This document shows positions 48,642 through 59,369 of a stretch of 64,000 bases of DNA, in pieces (positions within the stretch are counted from its first letter, which is position 1; each line of letters opens with the position of its first letter). A program made the translations under genes and the position numbers. Source of the stretch: Methylomonas subterranea (GTDB taxonomy: Bacteria; Pseudomonadota; Gammaproteobacteria; Methylococcales; Methylomonadaceae); contig NZ_JANIBJ010000021.1 in NCBI RefSeq assembly GCF_024505185.1, positions 1-64,000 of the forward strand, read 5' to 3'. The notes under the pieces are model-generated. The model did no database searches. It was not told where the DNA came from and saw nothing but the letters and a program-made list of their open reading frames with translations.

Positions 48642-51600
48642 TTAAACATCCCCACCCACGCCTTTAAACTTCTCGACAAAAGCGGCAATTTTTTGGAAAA
48701 CGCTGTGCTTTTTACTGAGGTATTGCGGGTTTAACGGGCTCATCTTGGGCAGAATGGCATTCAGCTCGGTGCCGTTGTCACTGGCAAACTCCCGCTTCAG
48801 CGAAGTAGCGATATAGCGCCTCGCGGCCTCGGCATTCAGGTTCTCGGCACTAATCAGCTCATGCGCTTCGCGCTGTTGCTCCGCTTGCGCAAAAATAAAG
48901 AAGGCATCAATCACACTGGCCTTATCGCCAATCTGATCCAGGTCGGTTTGGTTAATAAAATCAACCAGCAAGCTCTCCTTGGCACGGTTGCCCAAGCTGG
49001 CGCGAATCACCCGACGCACGTCTTCAACCAGCGCTGCTTTGTCTTTGACTTTTTTATTGTTCTCAAAAATCAATTCCAGAATGTAATCCAGATTGATTTC
49101 TTGAGATTTCAGCAGGTCCACCTCAAATACCACGTCATCCCAATCGATGGTGGAATTTTCCTTTTCGACGGCGGATTTTTCCCGCCGCAGCCAGTCGCGG
49201 ATGTCGTTATAGGTGGAGCGGTAATCCTGAATTTTCCGCTCGGCGGGGACTTTGATGGCTTGCAGCGCAATCAGGTCGTCATCGCTCAGATAATGTTGGG
49301 CTTTGAATGTCTCAACCGCCTCCTGGTCGTTCATGTCGACGCTCTGCAAGGCTTTCAGACTGGCAAATTCATCGTAGTTTTGCAGCACGTTCTCAACGCG
49401 CAAATATTCGCCAAACAGTTTCGCAAAAGCTTTTTTGTCGGACTCTTTTTCAATGGCAGTTGGATCAGGAAAGCGCTGCCCCAACTCAGCGACCACATCC
49501 ACAAAGCCGCGCCGCGCCTCGCCGGTCGCCACATCGGTAAAGCCTTCCATGTATTCCTTGTAGCTCTTTTCCAGCACCACGTTCTTGGTGTTCTTATCAC
49601 CGAACAAGGTGATAGCGGCTATGGTCGCCTGCTCCAGGTCGCGGAAGGTGACGATATTGCCGAAGGTTTTGGTGGCGTCATAAATACGGTTGGTTCGCGA
49701 ATAAGCCTGCATCAAACCGTGGTAGCGCAAGTTCTTATCGACGAACAAGGTATTCAGCGTGGGGGCGTCAAAGCCGGTCAAGAACATACCTACCACAATC
49801 AGCAAGTCGATTTCTTTGGCTTTCACTTGCTTGGCAAGATCGCGGTAATAGTTCTGGAATCCGTTGCCATCCACGCCAAAATTGGTTTTGAACAGCGCGT
49901 TGTAGTCCGCAATGGCCGCGCTTAAAAACTCCTTGGCACTGCTGTTCATGGCTGAAACATCAAAACTCTCATCCTGAATTTCGCCCACCGCATCCTGTTC
50001 TTCATTGGCCGCAAACGAGAAGATGGTGGCCACTTTCAGCGGCTTGTCGCTGGCTTTTTGCAAATCCTTCAACGACTCGTAATACAGCTTGGCGGCATCC
50101 ACACCACTCACGGCAAACATCGCATTAAAGCCTTTGGCCCCAGCCTGTAAGCGATGAGTTTTTTGCCGGAAGTTATTCAAGATGTACTGTGAAATTTCCC
50201 GAATACGCTCGGGGTGCAACAAGGCTTGCTTGTTTTCTGCCGCGCTGAGCTTAAGCTCATCCTGCTCGGTTTCGATGGCTTTGAACTGCGGGCGCACATC
50301 GTTGTAGTCCACTTTGAACTTCAGTACTTTTTCATCGCGGATGGCATCGGTGATGACGTAAGCATGCAATTCACGGCCAAACACGCTGGCGGTGGTGTCG
50401 GCACCCAAGGCGTTTTGCGGGAAGATCGGCGTGCCGGTAAAACCGAACTGATAGAACTTCTTGAATTTCTTCTTCAGGTTTTTCTGCGCTTCGCCAAACT
50501 GGCTGCGGTGGCACTCGTCAAAAATAAACACCACTTGCTTGCTGTAGATGGCCAAGTCATTTTCACTTTTCATCAGGTTGTTAAGCTTCTGGATGGTGGT
50601 GACAATGATCTTGTTGTCGTCCTTATCCAAGTTGCGTTTCAGCCCGGCAGTGCTGTCCGAGCCATTGACGCTATCCGGTGAAAAGCGCTGGTATTCCTTC
50701 ATGGTCTGGTAATCGAGGTCTTTCCTATCCACCACAAAAAACACCTTATCGATAAAGTCCAGCCCCGTCGCCAAACGCGCCGCTTTAAAACTGGTTAAGG
50801 TCTTGCCCGAGCCGGTGGTGTGCCAGATATAACCGCCGCTTTCGGTGTTGCTCCAGTTTTTGGCTTGATAGGCGCTGTTGATTTTCCACAGAATCCGTTC
50901 GGTGGCGGCAATCTGGTAAGGGCGCATTACCAGCAAGGTATCGCTGACATCAAACACCGAATAATGCAACAGCACATTGAGCAGGGTGTTTTTCTGGAAG
51001 AAGGTTGCGGTAAAGTCTTTTAAGTCCTTAATCAGCCCATTATCGGATTTCGCCCAGTTCATGGTGAAATCGAAGCTGTTTTTGTTGCGCTGGGTGGTGT
51101 TGGCAAAATAACGGCTATCGGTGCCGTTGGTAATCACAAACAGCTGCAAATACTTAAACAAGGAATGCTCGCTGTTAAAGCTCTCTTTGCTGTAGCGATG
51201 CACCTGATTAAACGCCTCGCGTATCGCCACGCCCCGTTTTTTCAGCTCCACCTGCACCAGCGGCAAACCATTCACCAAAATCGTCACATCGTAGCGATTG
51301 GCGTACTGTTTACTCCCCTCCTTTGCAGGGGTGGCGCAAAGCGCCGGGGTGGTTTCAAACTGATTGATGACTTGCAGCTTATTGCGGGCAATGTTCTTTT
51401 TATCCAACAGGTAGATGTTCTGGATACGGCCATCGTCAAACACAAAGTCGTGGATAAAGTCATCATGAATCTTGCGAGTTTTATCGACGATGCTATCGTT
51501 GGGCCTATCCAGCCAAGTCTCCACAAAACGCAGCCATTCACCATCGGAAAACTGCATGTTGTTCAGCGCCTGTAAAGCCACGCGCACATTGGCCAGCAGC

Positions 51601-51776
51601 TTATCGGGCGTGTTTAACTCGGGCGCATATTCATAGCCCTGATTTTGCAAATCCTGAATAAATTCCCGCTCCAAATCGTATTCGCTTTGGTAGCTTTCGC
51701 TAACTTTATAGTCCTTGGTGTATTTATCCAGAACGATAAAATTAGTGGATTCGGCAATCGTTTTATACTCTGTCAC
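48642..51776 (-). CDS. hsdR: Type I restriction enzyme, R subunit
   Basis: HsdR supplies DNA translocation and cleavage for a type I R-M complex. The 1044-aa protein has the nuclease core near residues 155-185 ([23 protein letters not shown], a PD-ExK pattern), Walker [13 protein letters not shown] near 318, a DECHRSQFG motif II near 415, and a helical C-terminus that docks on HsdM. In residues about 141-155 a piece of palindromic repeat is inserted in frame ([13 protein letters not shown]), just before the nuclease core. The start overlaps the yhcG-like stop by 4 bp. It is the last gene of the hsd operon. Confidence 0.95.
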   Translation of the reverse strand: MTEYKTIAESTNFIVLDKYTKDYKVSESYQSEYDLEREFIQDLQNQGYEYAPELNTPDKLLANVRVALQALNNMQFSDGEWLRFVETWLDRPNDSIVDKTRKIHDDFIHDFVFDDGRIQNIYLLDKKNIARNKLQVINQFETTPALCATPAKEGSKQYANRYDVTILVNGLPLVQVELKKRGVAIREAFNQVHRYSKESFNSEHSLFKYLQLFVITNGTDSRYFANTTQRNKNSFDFTMNWAKSDNGLIKDLKDFTATFFQKNTLLNVLLHYSVFDVSDTLLVMRPYQIAATERILWKINSAYQAKNWSNTESGGYIWHTTGSGKTLTSFKAARLATGLDFIDKVFFVVDRKDLDYQTMKEYQRFSPDSVNGSDSTAGLKRNLDKDDNKIIVTTIQKLNNLMKSENDLAIYSKQVVFIFDECHRSQFGEAQKNLKKKFKKFYQFGFTGTPIFPQNALGADTTASVFGRELHAYVITDAIRDEKVLKFKVDYNDVRPQFKAIETEQDELKLSAAENKQALLHPERIREISQYILNNFRQKTHRLQAGAKGFNAMFAVSGVDAAKLYYESLKDLQKASDKPLKVATIFSFAANEEQDAVGEIQDESFDVSAMNSSAKEFLSAAIADYNALFKTNFGVDGNGFQNYYRDLAKQVKAKEIDLLIVVGMFLTGFDAPTLNTLFVDKNLRYHGLMQAYSRTNRIYDATKTFGNIVTFRDLEQATIAAITLFGDKNTKNVVLEKSYKEYMEGFTDVATGEARRGFVDVVAELGQRFPDPTAIEKESDKKAFAKLFGEYLRVENVLQNYDEFASLKALQSVDMNDQEAVETFKAQHYLSDDDLIALQAIKVPAERKIQDYRSTYNDIRDWLRREKSAVEKENSTIDWDDVVFEVDLLKSQEINLDYILELIFENNKKVKDKAALVEDVRRVIRASLGNRAKESLLVDFINQTDLDQIGDKASVIDAFFIFAQAEQQREAHELISAENLNAEAARRYIATSLKREFASDNGTELNAILPKMSPLNPQYLSKKHSVFQKIAAFVEKFKGVGGDV
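51314..51356. repeat. Palindromic repeat embedded in hsdR
   Basis: CCCCTCCTTTGCAGGGG followed by TGGCGCAAAGCGCC and GGGGTGG, the same family as the repeats in hsdS and the DUF559 gene. It stays in frame in hsdR and adds about 14 residues. Confidence 0.75.
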
Positions 51777-52810
51777 TGGTTTGATTCTCCATATCCCTGT
51801 GCTAGCTCGTTTTCAATCTCTTGCACTGTTGGCAACTGTGACTGCACCGACAAGGGAATATCTTTGGTGATGAACGAACTCACCCCCATGGGTTTGTTGA
51901 TGTCGCGCAGGGCGTATTCCACATCCAGCTTGTCTTTGTCCTTACACAAGATCAGGCCAATCGTGGGCTGGTCATCCTCAGCACGTAGTTGGTCGTCTAC
52001 TGCCGACAAGTAAAAATTGAGTTTGCCAATGTACTCGGGCTTGAATTCGCCCGCCTTTAATTCGATCGCCACGTAGCACTTCAATCGGGCGTGATAAAAC
52101 AACAAATCCAGAAAGTAATCCTTGCCATTCACGACCAAGGGGTATTGGCGCCCAAGGAACGCAAAGCCCTTGCCTAGCTCCAGCAAAAAACGGGTGATCT
52201 GTGCCACCAGCTGGTTTTCGATATCGCGTTCAACCGCCTGCGGTGCGAGGGTCAAAAAATCGAACACATAAGGATCTTTCAGGCTCTGTTGCACCAGCTC
52301 CGATTGGGGCGCCGGTAAAGTTTGAGCAAAATTACCGACCGCCTTGCCCACACGCTCATGAAAACGCTGCTCAATTTGCCACGCTAGCACCGTGCGGCTC
52401 CAGCCATGCTCGATGCAGGCCTGCGCGTACAGCAAAACCAGCTCCACCGATTTGACCTTAGCCAACAAGGTGCGCACGTGTCCCCATGGCATTTGTCCCA
52501 CAGGCTGCGGGACAAATTCAAATTGCGGGCTGAAAAAGGCATAAAACTGCCGCATGGCAAACAGGCTGGTACGAGAGAACCCCTTCATGCCGGGGTAAGT
52601 GGCCTGCAAATCCAGCGCCATTTGCTCCACCACCGCCGAGCCCCAAGCACGCTCGCGTTGCCACGCATCCAACTGGCTGCCAATGTCCCAATACAGATTC
52701 AACAACTCAGCATTCACCGCCAACACCGCACGGGTTTGCGATGTTTGAATACGCTGCTTAATGACTGCCAGCGCCTGACGGTAATCGGTGTGGTGAGTAA
52801 TCTCGCTCAT
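51773..52810 (-). CDS. YhcG-like PD-(D/E)XK nuclease family protein (DUF1016)
   Basis: The 345-aa protein has a helical N-terminal domain (about 1-170, [11 protein letters not shown] near 38, [10 protein letters not shown] near 107) and a C-terminal nuclease-like domain with [26 protein letters not shown] near 215-240, which fits the PD-(D/E)XK signature (D, then E-x-K). Members are often carried inside restriction loci and mobile elements. It is tightly placed between the broken rhuM and hsdR, overlapping hsdR by 4 bp, so it is part of the hsd operon. Confidence 0.85.
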   Translation of the reverse strand: MSEITHHTDYRQALAVIKQRIQTSQTRAVLAVNAELLNLYWDIGSQLDAWQRERAWGSAVVEQMALDLQATYPGMKGFSRTSLFAMRQFYAFFSPQFEFVPQPVGQMPWGHVRTLLAKVKSVELVLLYAQACIEHGWSRTVLAWQIEQRFHERVGKAVGNFAQTLPAPQSELVQQSLKDPYVFDFLTLAPQAVERDIENQLVAQITRFLLELGKGFAFLGRQYPLVVNGKDYFLDLLFYHARLKCYVAIELKAGEFKPEYIGKLNFYLSAVDDQLRAEDDQPTIGLILCKDKDKLDVEYALRDINKPMGVSSFITKDIPLSVQSQLPTVQEIENELAQGYGESNQ

Positions 52811-52812
52811 TC

Positions 52813-53245
52813 CTATGTGTCCCTGTTTTGCAGCAGCTCTTTCACTTCACGGTCGAAATCGAATTCGACGCGTTGTTGCTTGTTAAACTTTTCATATTCC
52901 GCAATAGCTTGCCTGTGTCGAATTGACACTGTAACCGACCGAAATCACCGCATCCAGATTGTAATACTTGGTCTTGCTGGTTTGGGTTTTGCCCTCAATC
53001 GCCCCATGGGCAGTGGTATGTTCCAAAATGGAACACACCACATCTTCTTGCAGCTCATGGCTTTCGAAAATGTTTTTCAGGTGCTTGGTAATAGCTGGGC
53101 GCTGCACGCCAAACAACTCAGCCATGCGCTCCTGCGTCAGCCAGATAGTTTCATTACTGAGCAGCACCTCTACTTTGATTGCGCCATTGGGCGCGGTGTA
53201 GAGCAAGAATTCCGTGGTTTGGTCTTGCAGGCTTAGGTTAGGCAT
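52813..53245 (-). pseudogene. RhuM-family gene with internal deletion and frameshift
   Basis: The first 110 codons match the RhuM (virulence RhuM) family: TEFLLYTAPNGAIKVEVLL, ETIWLTQERMAELFGV near 33 and KYYNLDAVISVGYSVNS near 93. The frame then ends after ASYCGI. In another frame the DNA continues with AIAEYEKFNKQQRVEF and FDREVKELLQ to a stop at 52813, the typical RhuM C-terminal end. The whole middle is missing, so an internal deletion with frameshift inactivated it. The start overlaps the DUF559 gene by 8 bp. RhuM genes often ride in type I R-M operons. Confidence 0.85.
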
Positions 53246-53804
53246 AGGGTTCCTTCCTGATGCGCTGGAAATTATTCTCTTCCTCTGAAGGGGCGAGCTT
53301 CAGTTGCTCGGTTACGCACTCTGCAAACGCCGGGAGTTTATTCCCTTCCTCCGGAGGTCTCCCGGTTAGTGCTGGGTTATTCATTTCATCTGGAAGACAG
53401 GCGGGGGTATTCCCCTCCTCCGGAGGGGTGCCCGTCAGGGCGGGGTGGTTCTTCAAAAACGCCACAACCCCGTCCAAATTCTGCAAAACATCTTTCGCCA
53501 ACAGGCGAATCACCGTTAACCCCAAACTACACAGCCATTCATCTCTCTGGGCATCTTCAAGCTGCTTGCTGTCGTGAGAACTGCCATCCACTTCAATCAC
53601 AACCGCCTTTTCCGCACAGTAAAAATCGACGATGTAGTTGCCAATAATTTTTTGGCGATCGAAATCCAAGCCATTCAGTTTGTCTGATTTTAATTCAAGC
53701 CAAAGTAACGCTTCGTGCAGTATTCCCGCTTTGCGCAAAGCTTTGGCCTTATCGCGCAAAGCAGGGTTATAAGGGAGGGATTGGTAAGCTTTGGTTTTGC
53801 GCAT
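53238..53804 (-). CDS. DUF559 (Vsr-like) nuclease-domain protein with embedded repeats
   Basis: Residues about 1-115 form a DUF559 domain of the Vsr/very-short-patch-repair nuclease fold: LRKAGILHEALLWLELKS, DFDRQKIIGNYIVDFYC near 48 and VVIEVDGSSHD near 68. The tail (about 118-188) consists mostly of translated palindromic repeats: [27 protein letters not shown] and a degenerate APSEEENNF. The domain is complete without the tail. It sits between hsdS and the rhuM remnant. A biological role in restriction is possible but unproven. Confidence 0.8.
   Translation of the reverse strand: MRKTKAYQSLPYNPALRDKAKALRKAGILHEALLWLELKSDKLNGLDFDRQKIIGNYIVDFYCAEKAVVIEVDGSSHDSKQLEDAQRDEWLCSLGLTVIRLLAKDVLQNLDGVVAFLKNHPALTGTPPEEGNTPACLPDEMNNPALTGRPPEEGNKLPAFAECVTEQLKLAPSEEENNFQRIRKEPYA
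53340..53460. repeat. Two palindromic repeats embedded in the DUF559 gene
   Basis: TTCCCTTCCTCCGGAGG (about 53344-53360) and TTCCCCTCCTCCGGAGGGG followed by TGCCCGTCAGGGCGGGGTGG (about 53410-53449). Both are translated as part of the C-terminal tail. Confidence 0.8.
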
Positions 53805-53814
53805 GGTGGCCTCG

Positions 53815-55340
53815 TTAGGCTAAGCCTTCGGTACCACCCCGCCCTTCGGGCACCCCTCCAAAGGAGGGGAATTGGGTGCGCTGTACCTTTGATCCATGGG
53901 GTGCGGCGAAGTCATTCTCCGCCTCTGGATGTATACCCATCAGGGTTAGGTTATTCCCCACCTCTGAAGGTGCCGGGGCGAAGTTATTCCCCTCCTCTGA
54001 AGGTGGCGGAGCGGGGTTATTCCCCACCTCTGAAGGTGCCGGGGCGGGGTTATTCCCCTCCTCTGGAGGGGTGCCCGTCAGGGCGGGGTGGTGGAAGCTC
54101 AACAGCAAATCGCGGTAATACTCATACTGCTTTTGGCGCAAGGCAATTTCGCGGGGCAAGCCTTCGCTGATGGAATTGGTCAGGGCGTCGAATTTATCGA
54201 GGATGGCGACGATGCGGGCTTGTTCGGCGAGTGACTTTTCAGGATCGTTTGGATAGGGAATCGGGATGGCTATTTTTGAAAAGCCGTTAATCAGCAATGT
54301 ATTGACTTTGGTTCTTGCCACATACTTTGCTTTCTCTGCAATGAATGATGCCGTTTGCATGCAATAGGACACAAATTTCGGATTCAATGAATGCCGGAAA
54401 GCGTAGCAGTGGTCGTGAATGGCAACTTTTTCATCTCCGAGCCATGCCACGGCCTTACCAACATCGTCGACCGTCTCTCCAACGTCGGTTAGCACTACGT
54501 CTCCCGGTTTTGCATAGCGTAGAGACCCAGCCATATCGCTTCTGACCTGAGAAAGCGCACGAGTCGTAAAAACGCCATACCGAGTGTATATCTCACCGTA
54601 ATGGATAACGCTGATGCCGTCTTCAACATAATCGGCTTTAGTAAAGCGTTTTCCGCGAATGAATTCCCCAATTTCGCCCAACGTCTTCCACTCCACATCC
54701 CGACCACCCCGCCCTTCGGGCACCCCTCCAGAGGAGGGGAATTCAAAACTCAACAACTGGTCGCGATAGTAGTTGTATTGTTTTTTTCGCATGCTAAGCT
54801 CGGCGGTCAGCTCGGCGGTCAGCTCGGTAAAGGCGTCCAGAATGCGGACGATTTCGGCTTGGATCTCAAGCGATTTTTTGGGATTTTCAGGGCAAGGGAT
54901 GGGAATTTCGAACTTATCAGTATCTGGCGTTGCAATTTGCGGCATTTGCATCTTACTGCCAATGTTCTGAAAGTGGGGTTCATTCAGTTTCAGAAAATGG
55001 TAAACATACTTGATATGGATTCCGTCGTTTTTTGAATGGTATGACCACATTTCATTTTTATGAGAAAACGGTTTGTCGTAATACTCGAATTCTATAACAC
55101 CACGAGATTTGACGATAATTGAAGGCTCGTTATTTAAGTCTTTTGCGGGTATATCTTCAAAATCAACGAATGCAACAGTTTTACCGCCAGCGAAAATTTT
55201 CACCGGGGCACCATCTTTATGAATTTCTTTCATCTGGCCAGCGGTGATCTTTGTGCCCTTAGTTCTAACAAGCGCATCCCCGATTGGTTTCCACTTTACC
55301 GAAACGCCATCCACCAGCTTCCCCAAAAAGTTCAGGCTGC

Positions 55341-55344
<4 letters not shown>
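53815..55344 (-). CDS. hsdS: Type I restriction enzyme, specificity subunit with in-frame repeat insertions
   Basis: HsdS recognises the target sequence through two TRDs. TRD1 covers about 1-175; the first conserved helix region is near 180-200 ([18 protein letters not shown]). A palindromic repeat then adds about 12 residues ([13 protein letters not shown], near 202) before TRD2 starts ([18 protein letters not shown]). The second conserved region ends [19 protein letters not shown] near 415, and from 418 to 509 the tail is made of translated repeats, including four 33-bp tandem units. So repeats lie after the same LLSF motif in both halves. The start overlaps the hsdM stop (ATGA). Confidence 0.92.
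53836..53876. repeat. Palindromic repeat at the hsdS 3' end
   Basis: CCACCCCGCCCTTCGGGCA followed by CCCCTCCAAAGGAGGGG. It encodes the last residues of HsdS ([13 protein letters not shown]). Confidence 0.8.
53950..54092. repeat. 33-bp tandem repeat array in the hsdS tail
   Basis: Units start at 53950, 53983, 54016 and 54049 with the pattern GTTATTCCCC(A/T)CCTCTGAAGG, exactly 33 bp apart; the last runs into a full palindromic repeat (GTGCCCGTCAGGGCGGGGTGG). Each unit encodes 11 residues, such as [12 protein letters not shown] multiple of three keeps the frame, so copy number can change without breaking HsdS. Confidence 0.9.
54706..54741. repeat. Palindromic repeat between the two halves of hsdS
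   Basis: CCACCCCGCCCTTCGGGCA and CCCCTCCAGAGGAGGGG, in frame between the central conserved region and TRD2. Confidence 0.8.
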
Positions 55345-56897
<1,553 letters not shown>

Positions 56898-57157
56898 GTG
56901 TTTCCTGTTTAAATACGTTTTGATTCGTCAGCGGCTTTTAAGCAACTTGCCATTTTAACGAACGCGGTAAGTTACGCCAAATCGATACCTTGTTAAACCA
57001 GCGTTCCAGTGAAATTCATGGAGGGAGCGATGCAGTGCCTTCATGGACCTTAGGAAAAACCGCGGGCAAAATAAACCTATGCCGAGCGGGATTTTGACGG
57101 CGGCTCGGGTGTAGGACAGGACTATCTAACTTTATCCAACAGACTGGCGAAACGCTA

Positions 57158-58330
57158 TCAGCGCGCCTCGCCGAACCAATGCTGAGTGCGCTTGCAAAAC
57201 CCGACCAGGGCCAACATCAGCGGCACCTCTATCAATACGCCGACCACGGTAGCCAGCGCGGCGCCGGACGACAGGCCGAACAGCATCACGGCGGTGGCGA
57301 TGGCGACTTCGAAATGGTTGGAGGCGCCTATCATGGCCGATGGGGCGGCGTTTTCGTAGGAAAAGCCCCACAGCTTGGCGGCCCAATAGGTAATCGCGAA
57401 AATCAGCACGGTTTGTATCGCCAACGGAATCGCAATCCACAATATGGTCAACGGATTGGCGGTGATCACCTCGCCCTTGAAGGAAAACAGCAGCACCAGC
57501 GTCAGTAATAAGGCGATGATGGTGATGGGTGTCAGCAGATGCAGGAATTTTTGTTCGAACCAGTCCAGGCCTTTATGGGCGATAATCCATTTACGCGAAT
57601 AAAACCCGGCCAGCAAAGGCAAGGCCACATAGATGCCGATGGACAACAACAGGGCTTCCCAAGGCACCGGCAATTGGCCGACGCCCAGCAGGAATCCGCC
57701 GATCAAGCCGTACAACAGCAGCATCGCCAATGAGTTGATCGCCACCATCACCAGGGTATGGCCGGCATTGCCCTTGGCCAGATAGCCCCACACCAGCACC
57801 ATCGCGGTGCAGGGGGCCACGCCCAACAAAATGCAGCCGGCCAGATAGCTGCGCCATAGCGGCACTTGCAGCATTTTAATGCCGTCTTGCAACACCACGG
57901 TGCCGGCACCGTATTCGGAACCGACCGGCAAATCCAGGCCAAACGGCATTTTGACCAAATCCACCGCATCGGCGCCGATCAGGCCTTGAAACAAACCGCC
58001 CAAAAACAAATAGGCGATACCGTACATCGTGAACGGCTTGATCGCCCAGTTGACGATTAATGTCAGGCTGACCGGTTTGATGCTCTTGCCGGCCTTGACC
58101 ACTTCGGCGAAATCTATCTTGACCATGATGGGATACATCATGAAAAACAGGCAGATGGCAATCGGTATCGATACGACCGGCGCTCCGTTAATGGTGAGGC
58201 TCATGCCGTCCAGGGTCTTGGCGAAATCCGGCGCGTAAGCCCCCAGCAGTATGCCGGCGGCAATGCACAAGCCCACCCAGAGGGTCAGATAACGTTCGAA
58301 AAAGCCCATGGGGTGTTGTTTGGCTGTCAT
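57158..58330 (-). CDS. acr3: Arsenite efflux transporter Acr3
   Basis: Acr3 exports arsenite from the cytoplasm. The 390-aa protein has about ten TM helices. The family cysteine is in [16 protein letters not shown] near residue 155, and the conserved acidic residue is in [14 protein letters not shown] near 335. The start at 58330 fits the family N-terminus; the longer frame upstream lies in the arsI-like gene. It is the last gene of the ars operon and may take arsenite passed on by the ArsA ATPase, which is known for Acr3 as well as ArsB. Confidence 0.93.
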   Translation of the reverse strand: MTAKQHPMGFFERYLTLWVGLCIAAGILLGAYAPDFAKTLDGMSLTINGAPVVSIPIAICLFFMMYPIMVKIDFAEVVKAGKSIKPVSLTLIVNWAIKPFTMYGIAYLFLGGLFQGLIGADAVDLVKMPFGLDLPVGSEYGAGTVVLQDGIKMLQVPLWRSYLAGCILLGVAPCTAMVLVWGYLAKGNAGHTLVMVAINSLAMLLLYGLIGGFLLGVGQLPVPWEALLLSIGIYVALPLLAGFYSRKWIIAHKGLDWFEQKFLHLLTPITIIALLLTLVLLFSFKGEVITANPLTILWIAIPLAIQTVLIFAITYWAAKLWGFSYENAAPSAMIGASNHFEVAIATAVMLFGLSSGAALATVVGVLIEVPLMLALVGFCKRTQHWFGEAR

Positions 58331-58376
58331 GGTGTTGGCCTCGTTGGTTTTGTTTTTAGTGGTCCAAGTCCGCCGA

Positions 58377-58811
58377 TCATTCGGGTTCCGTGGCTTTGCA
58401 GCAGGGAGAAAGCTTGTCGACCCGAATGACGGGATCTTCGCCGAACAGCGGTATCGAATTGAGTGAATGAAAGGCTTCCCAGGCGATGCCTTGCGGGTCG
58501 ACGCTCCAGTATTTGTCCGATTGCACGTAACAGCAGGTGGCTTGTTTTTGTTCCGCAACCGGCAGAGCCGCGTCGACCAAGGCCTGCTGCACGGCTTCCA
58601 GTTCCTCGCTCGATTCCACCTGTACCCCTAAATGATCCAGTCCCGCTTGGCGTCCGCGACTGGAAATGGCGAAATTCACCCGCGGATCGTCCAACAGCCA
58701 TTTGGCGTAGTCGCTTTTTAAGACGCTCGGTTGGCTTTGGAACAAGGCGCTGTAAAAGCGGATGTTTTGTTCGAGATCGTCGACGGCGATATGGATATGC
58801 AGGCGTTTCAT
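58377..58811 (-). CDS. arsI: ArsI/CadI-like dioxygenase, putative C-As lyase
   Basis: ArsI breaks the carbon-arsenic bond of trivalent methyl- or aromatic arsenicals. The 144-aa vicinal-oxygen-chelate protein starts [19 protein letters not shown] (H5 or H7 as first iron ligand), has HLGVQVES near 60 (second His), the vicinal cysteines in [12 protein letters not shown] near 93, the region that binds the arsenical, and GIAWEAF (Glu ligand) near 112. The CC pair and its context match ArsI, but CadI-type proteins share much of this, so substrate is inferred. It lies between arsC and acr3. Confidence 0.8.
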   Translation of the reverse strand: MKRLHIHIAVDDLEQNIRFYSALFQSQPSVLKSDYAKWLLDDPRVNFAISSRGRQAGLDHLGVQVESSEELEAVQQALVDAALPVAEQKQATCCYVQSDKYWSVDPQGIAWEAFHSLNSIPLFGEDPVIRVDKLSPCCKATEPE

Positions 58812-58825
58812 GGGAATGGTTCCGG

Positions 58826-59347
58826 TTAATTTGAATTTATGTCTGGCGAGGACTGCGTGGCGCCAAGTTCGTCGACCCTGTTTTTCAAGGTGATGGCGTC
58901 CAGTTTGTGCAATGGCAGGTTGCAAAACAATTCGATGCGCCGTTTCAGCAACAAGTAGGTGTCGAAAAACAATTTTTGCACCCGCTCGTCGTCGGCATAC
59001 AGCATGGCCGGGTCTTCCACGCCCCAATGCGCGCGCATCGGCTGACCGGGCCAGACCGGGCAAGGCTCGCCGGCGGCTTTGTCGCAGACGGTAAATACAA
59101 AATCGAAGCTCGGCGCGTCCTCGGTTGTGAATTCCCGCCAATCCTTGCTGCGTAATTCGCCGGTGTCATGATTCAAGCTGTTCAGCAATTGGAGCGCGGC
59201 GGGATGGACGTAGCCTACGGGATGACTGCCGGCGCTATAGCCACGAAATCGGCGGCCGCCGATTTGATTCAATATCGCCTCGGCCATGATGCTGCGCGCC
59301 GAGTTGCCGGTACAGATGAATAAAACCCGATAGGTTTTGTCCGTCAT
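58826..59347 (-). CDS. arsC: Arsenate reductase, LMW-phosphatase type (second copy)
   Basis: This 173-aa enzyme reduces arsenate to arsenite. It has the P-loop CTGNSARS near residue 13, and the two further redox cysteines in VCDKAAGEPC near 87-95, the layout of thioredoxin-coupled ArsC. RAHWGVEDPA near 103 follows. The start MTDKTYRV at 59347 is preferred over the ATG six codons earlier. It is longer at the C-terminus than the first copy (61508) and clearly diverged from it, so this is not a recent duplication. Confidence 0.9.
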   Translation of the reverse strand: MTDKTYRVLFICTGNSARSIMAEAILNQIGGRRFRGYSAGSHPVGYVHPAALQLLNSLNHDTGELRSKDWREFTTEDAPSFDFVFTVCDKAAGEPCPVWPGQPMRAHWGVEDPAMLYADDERVQKLFFDTYLLLKRRIELFCNLPLHKLDAITLKNRVDELGATQSSPDINSN

Positions 59348-59369
59348 ATCGCTTTCCGATATCAATCTA

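Noticed and set aside
48861-49925. 354-codon frame antisense to hsdR
   Set aside because: Mirror of a well-supported gene; no ribosome binding site or recognisable domain.
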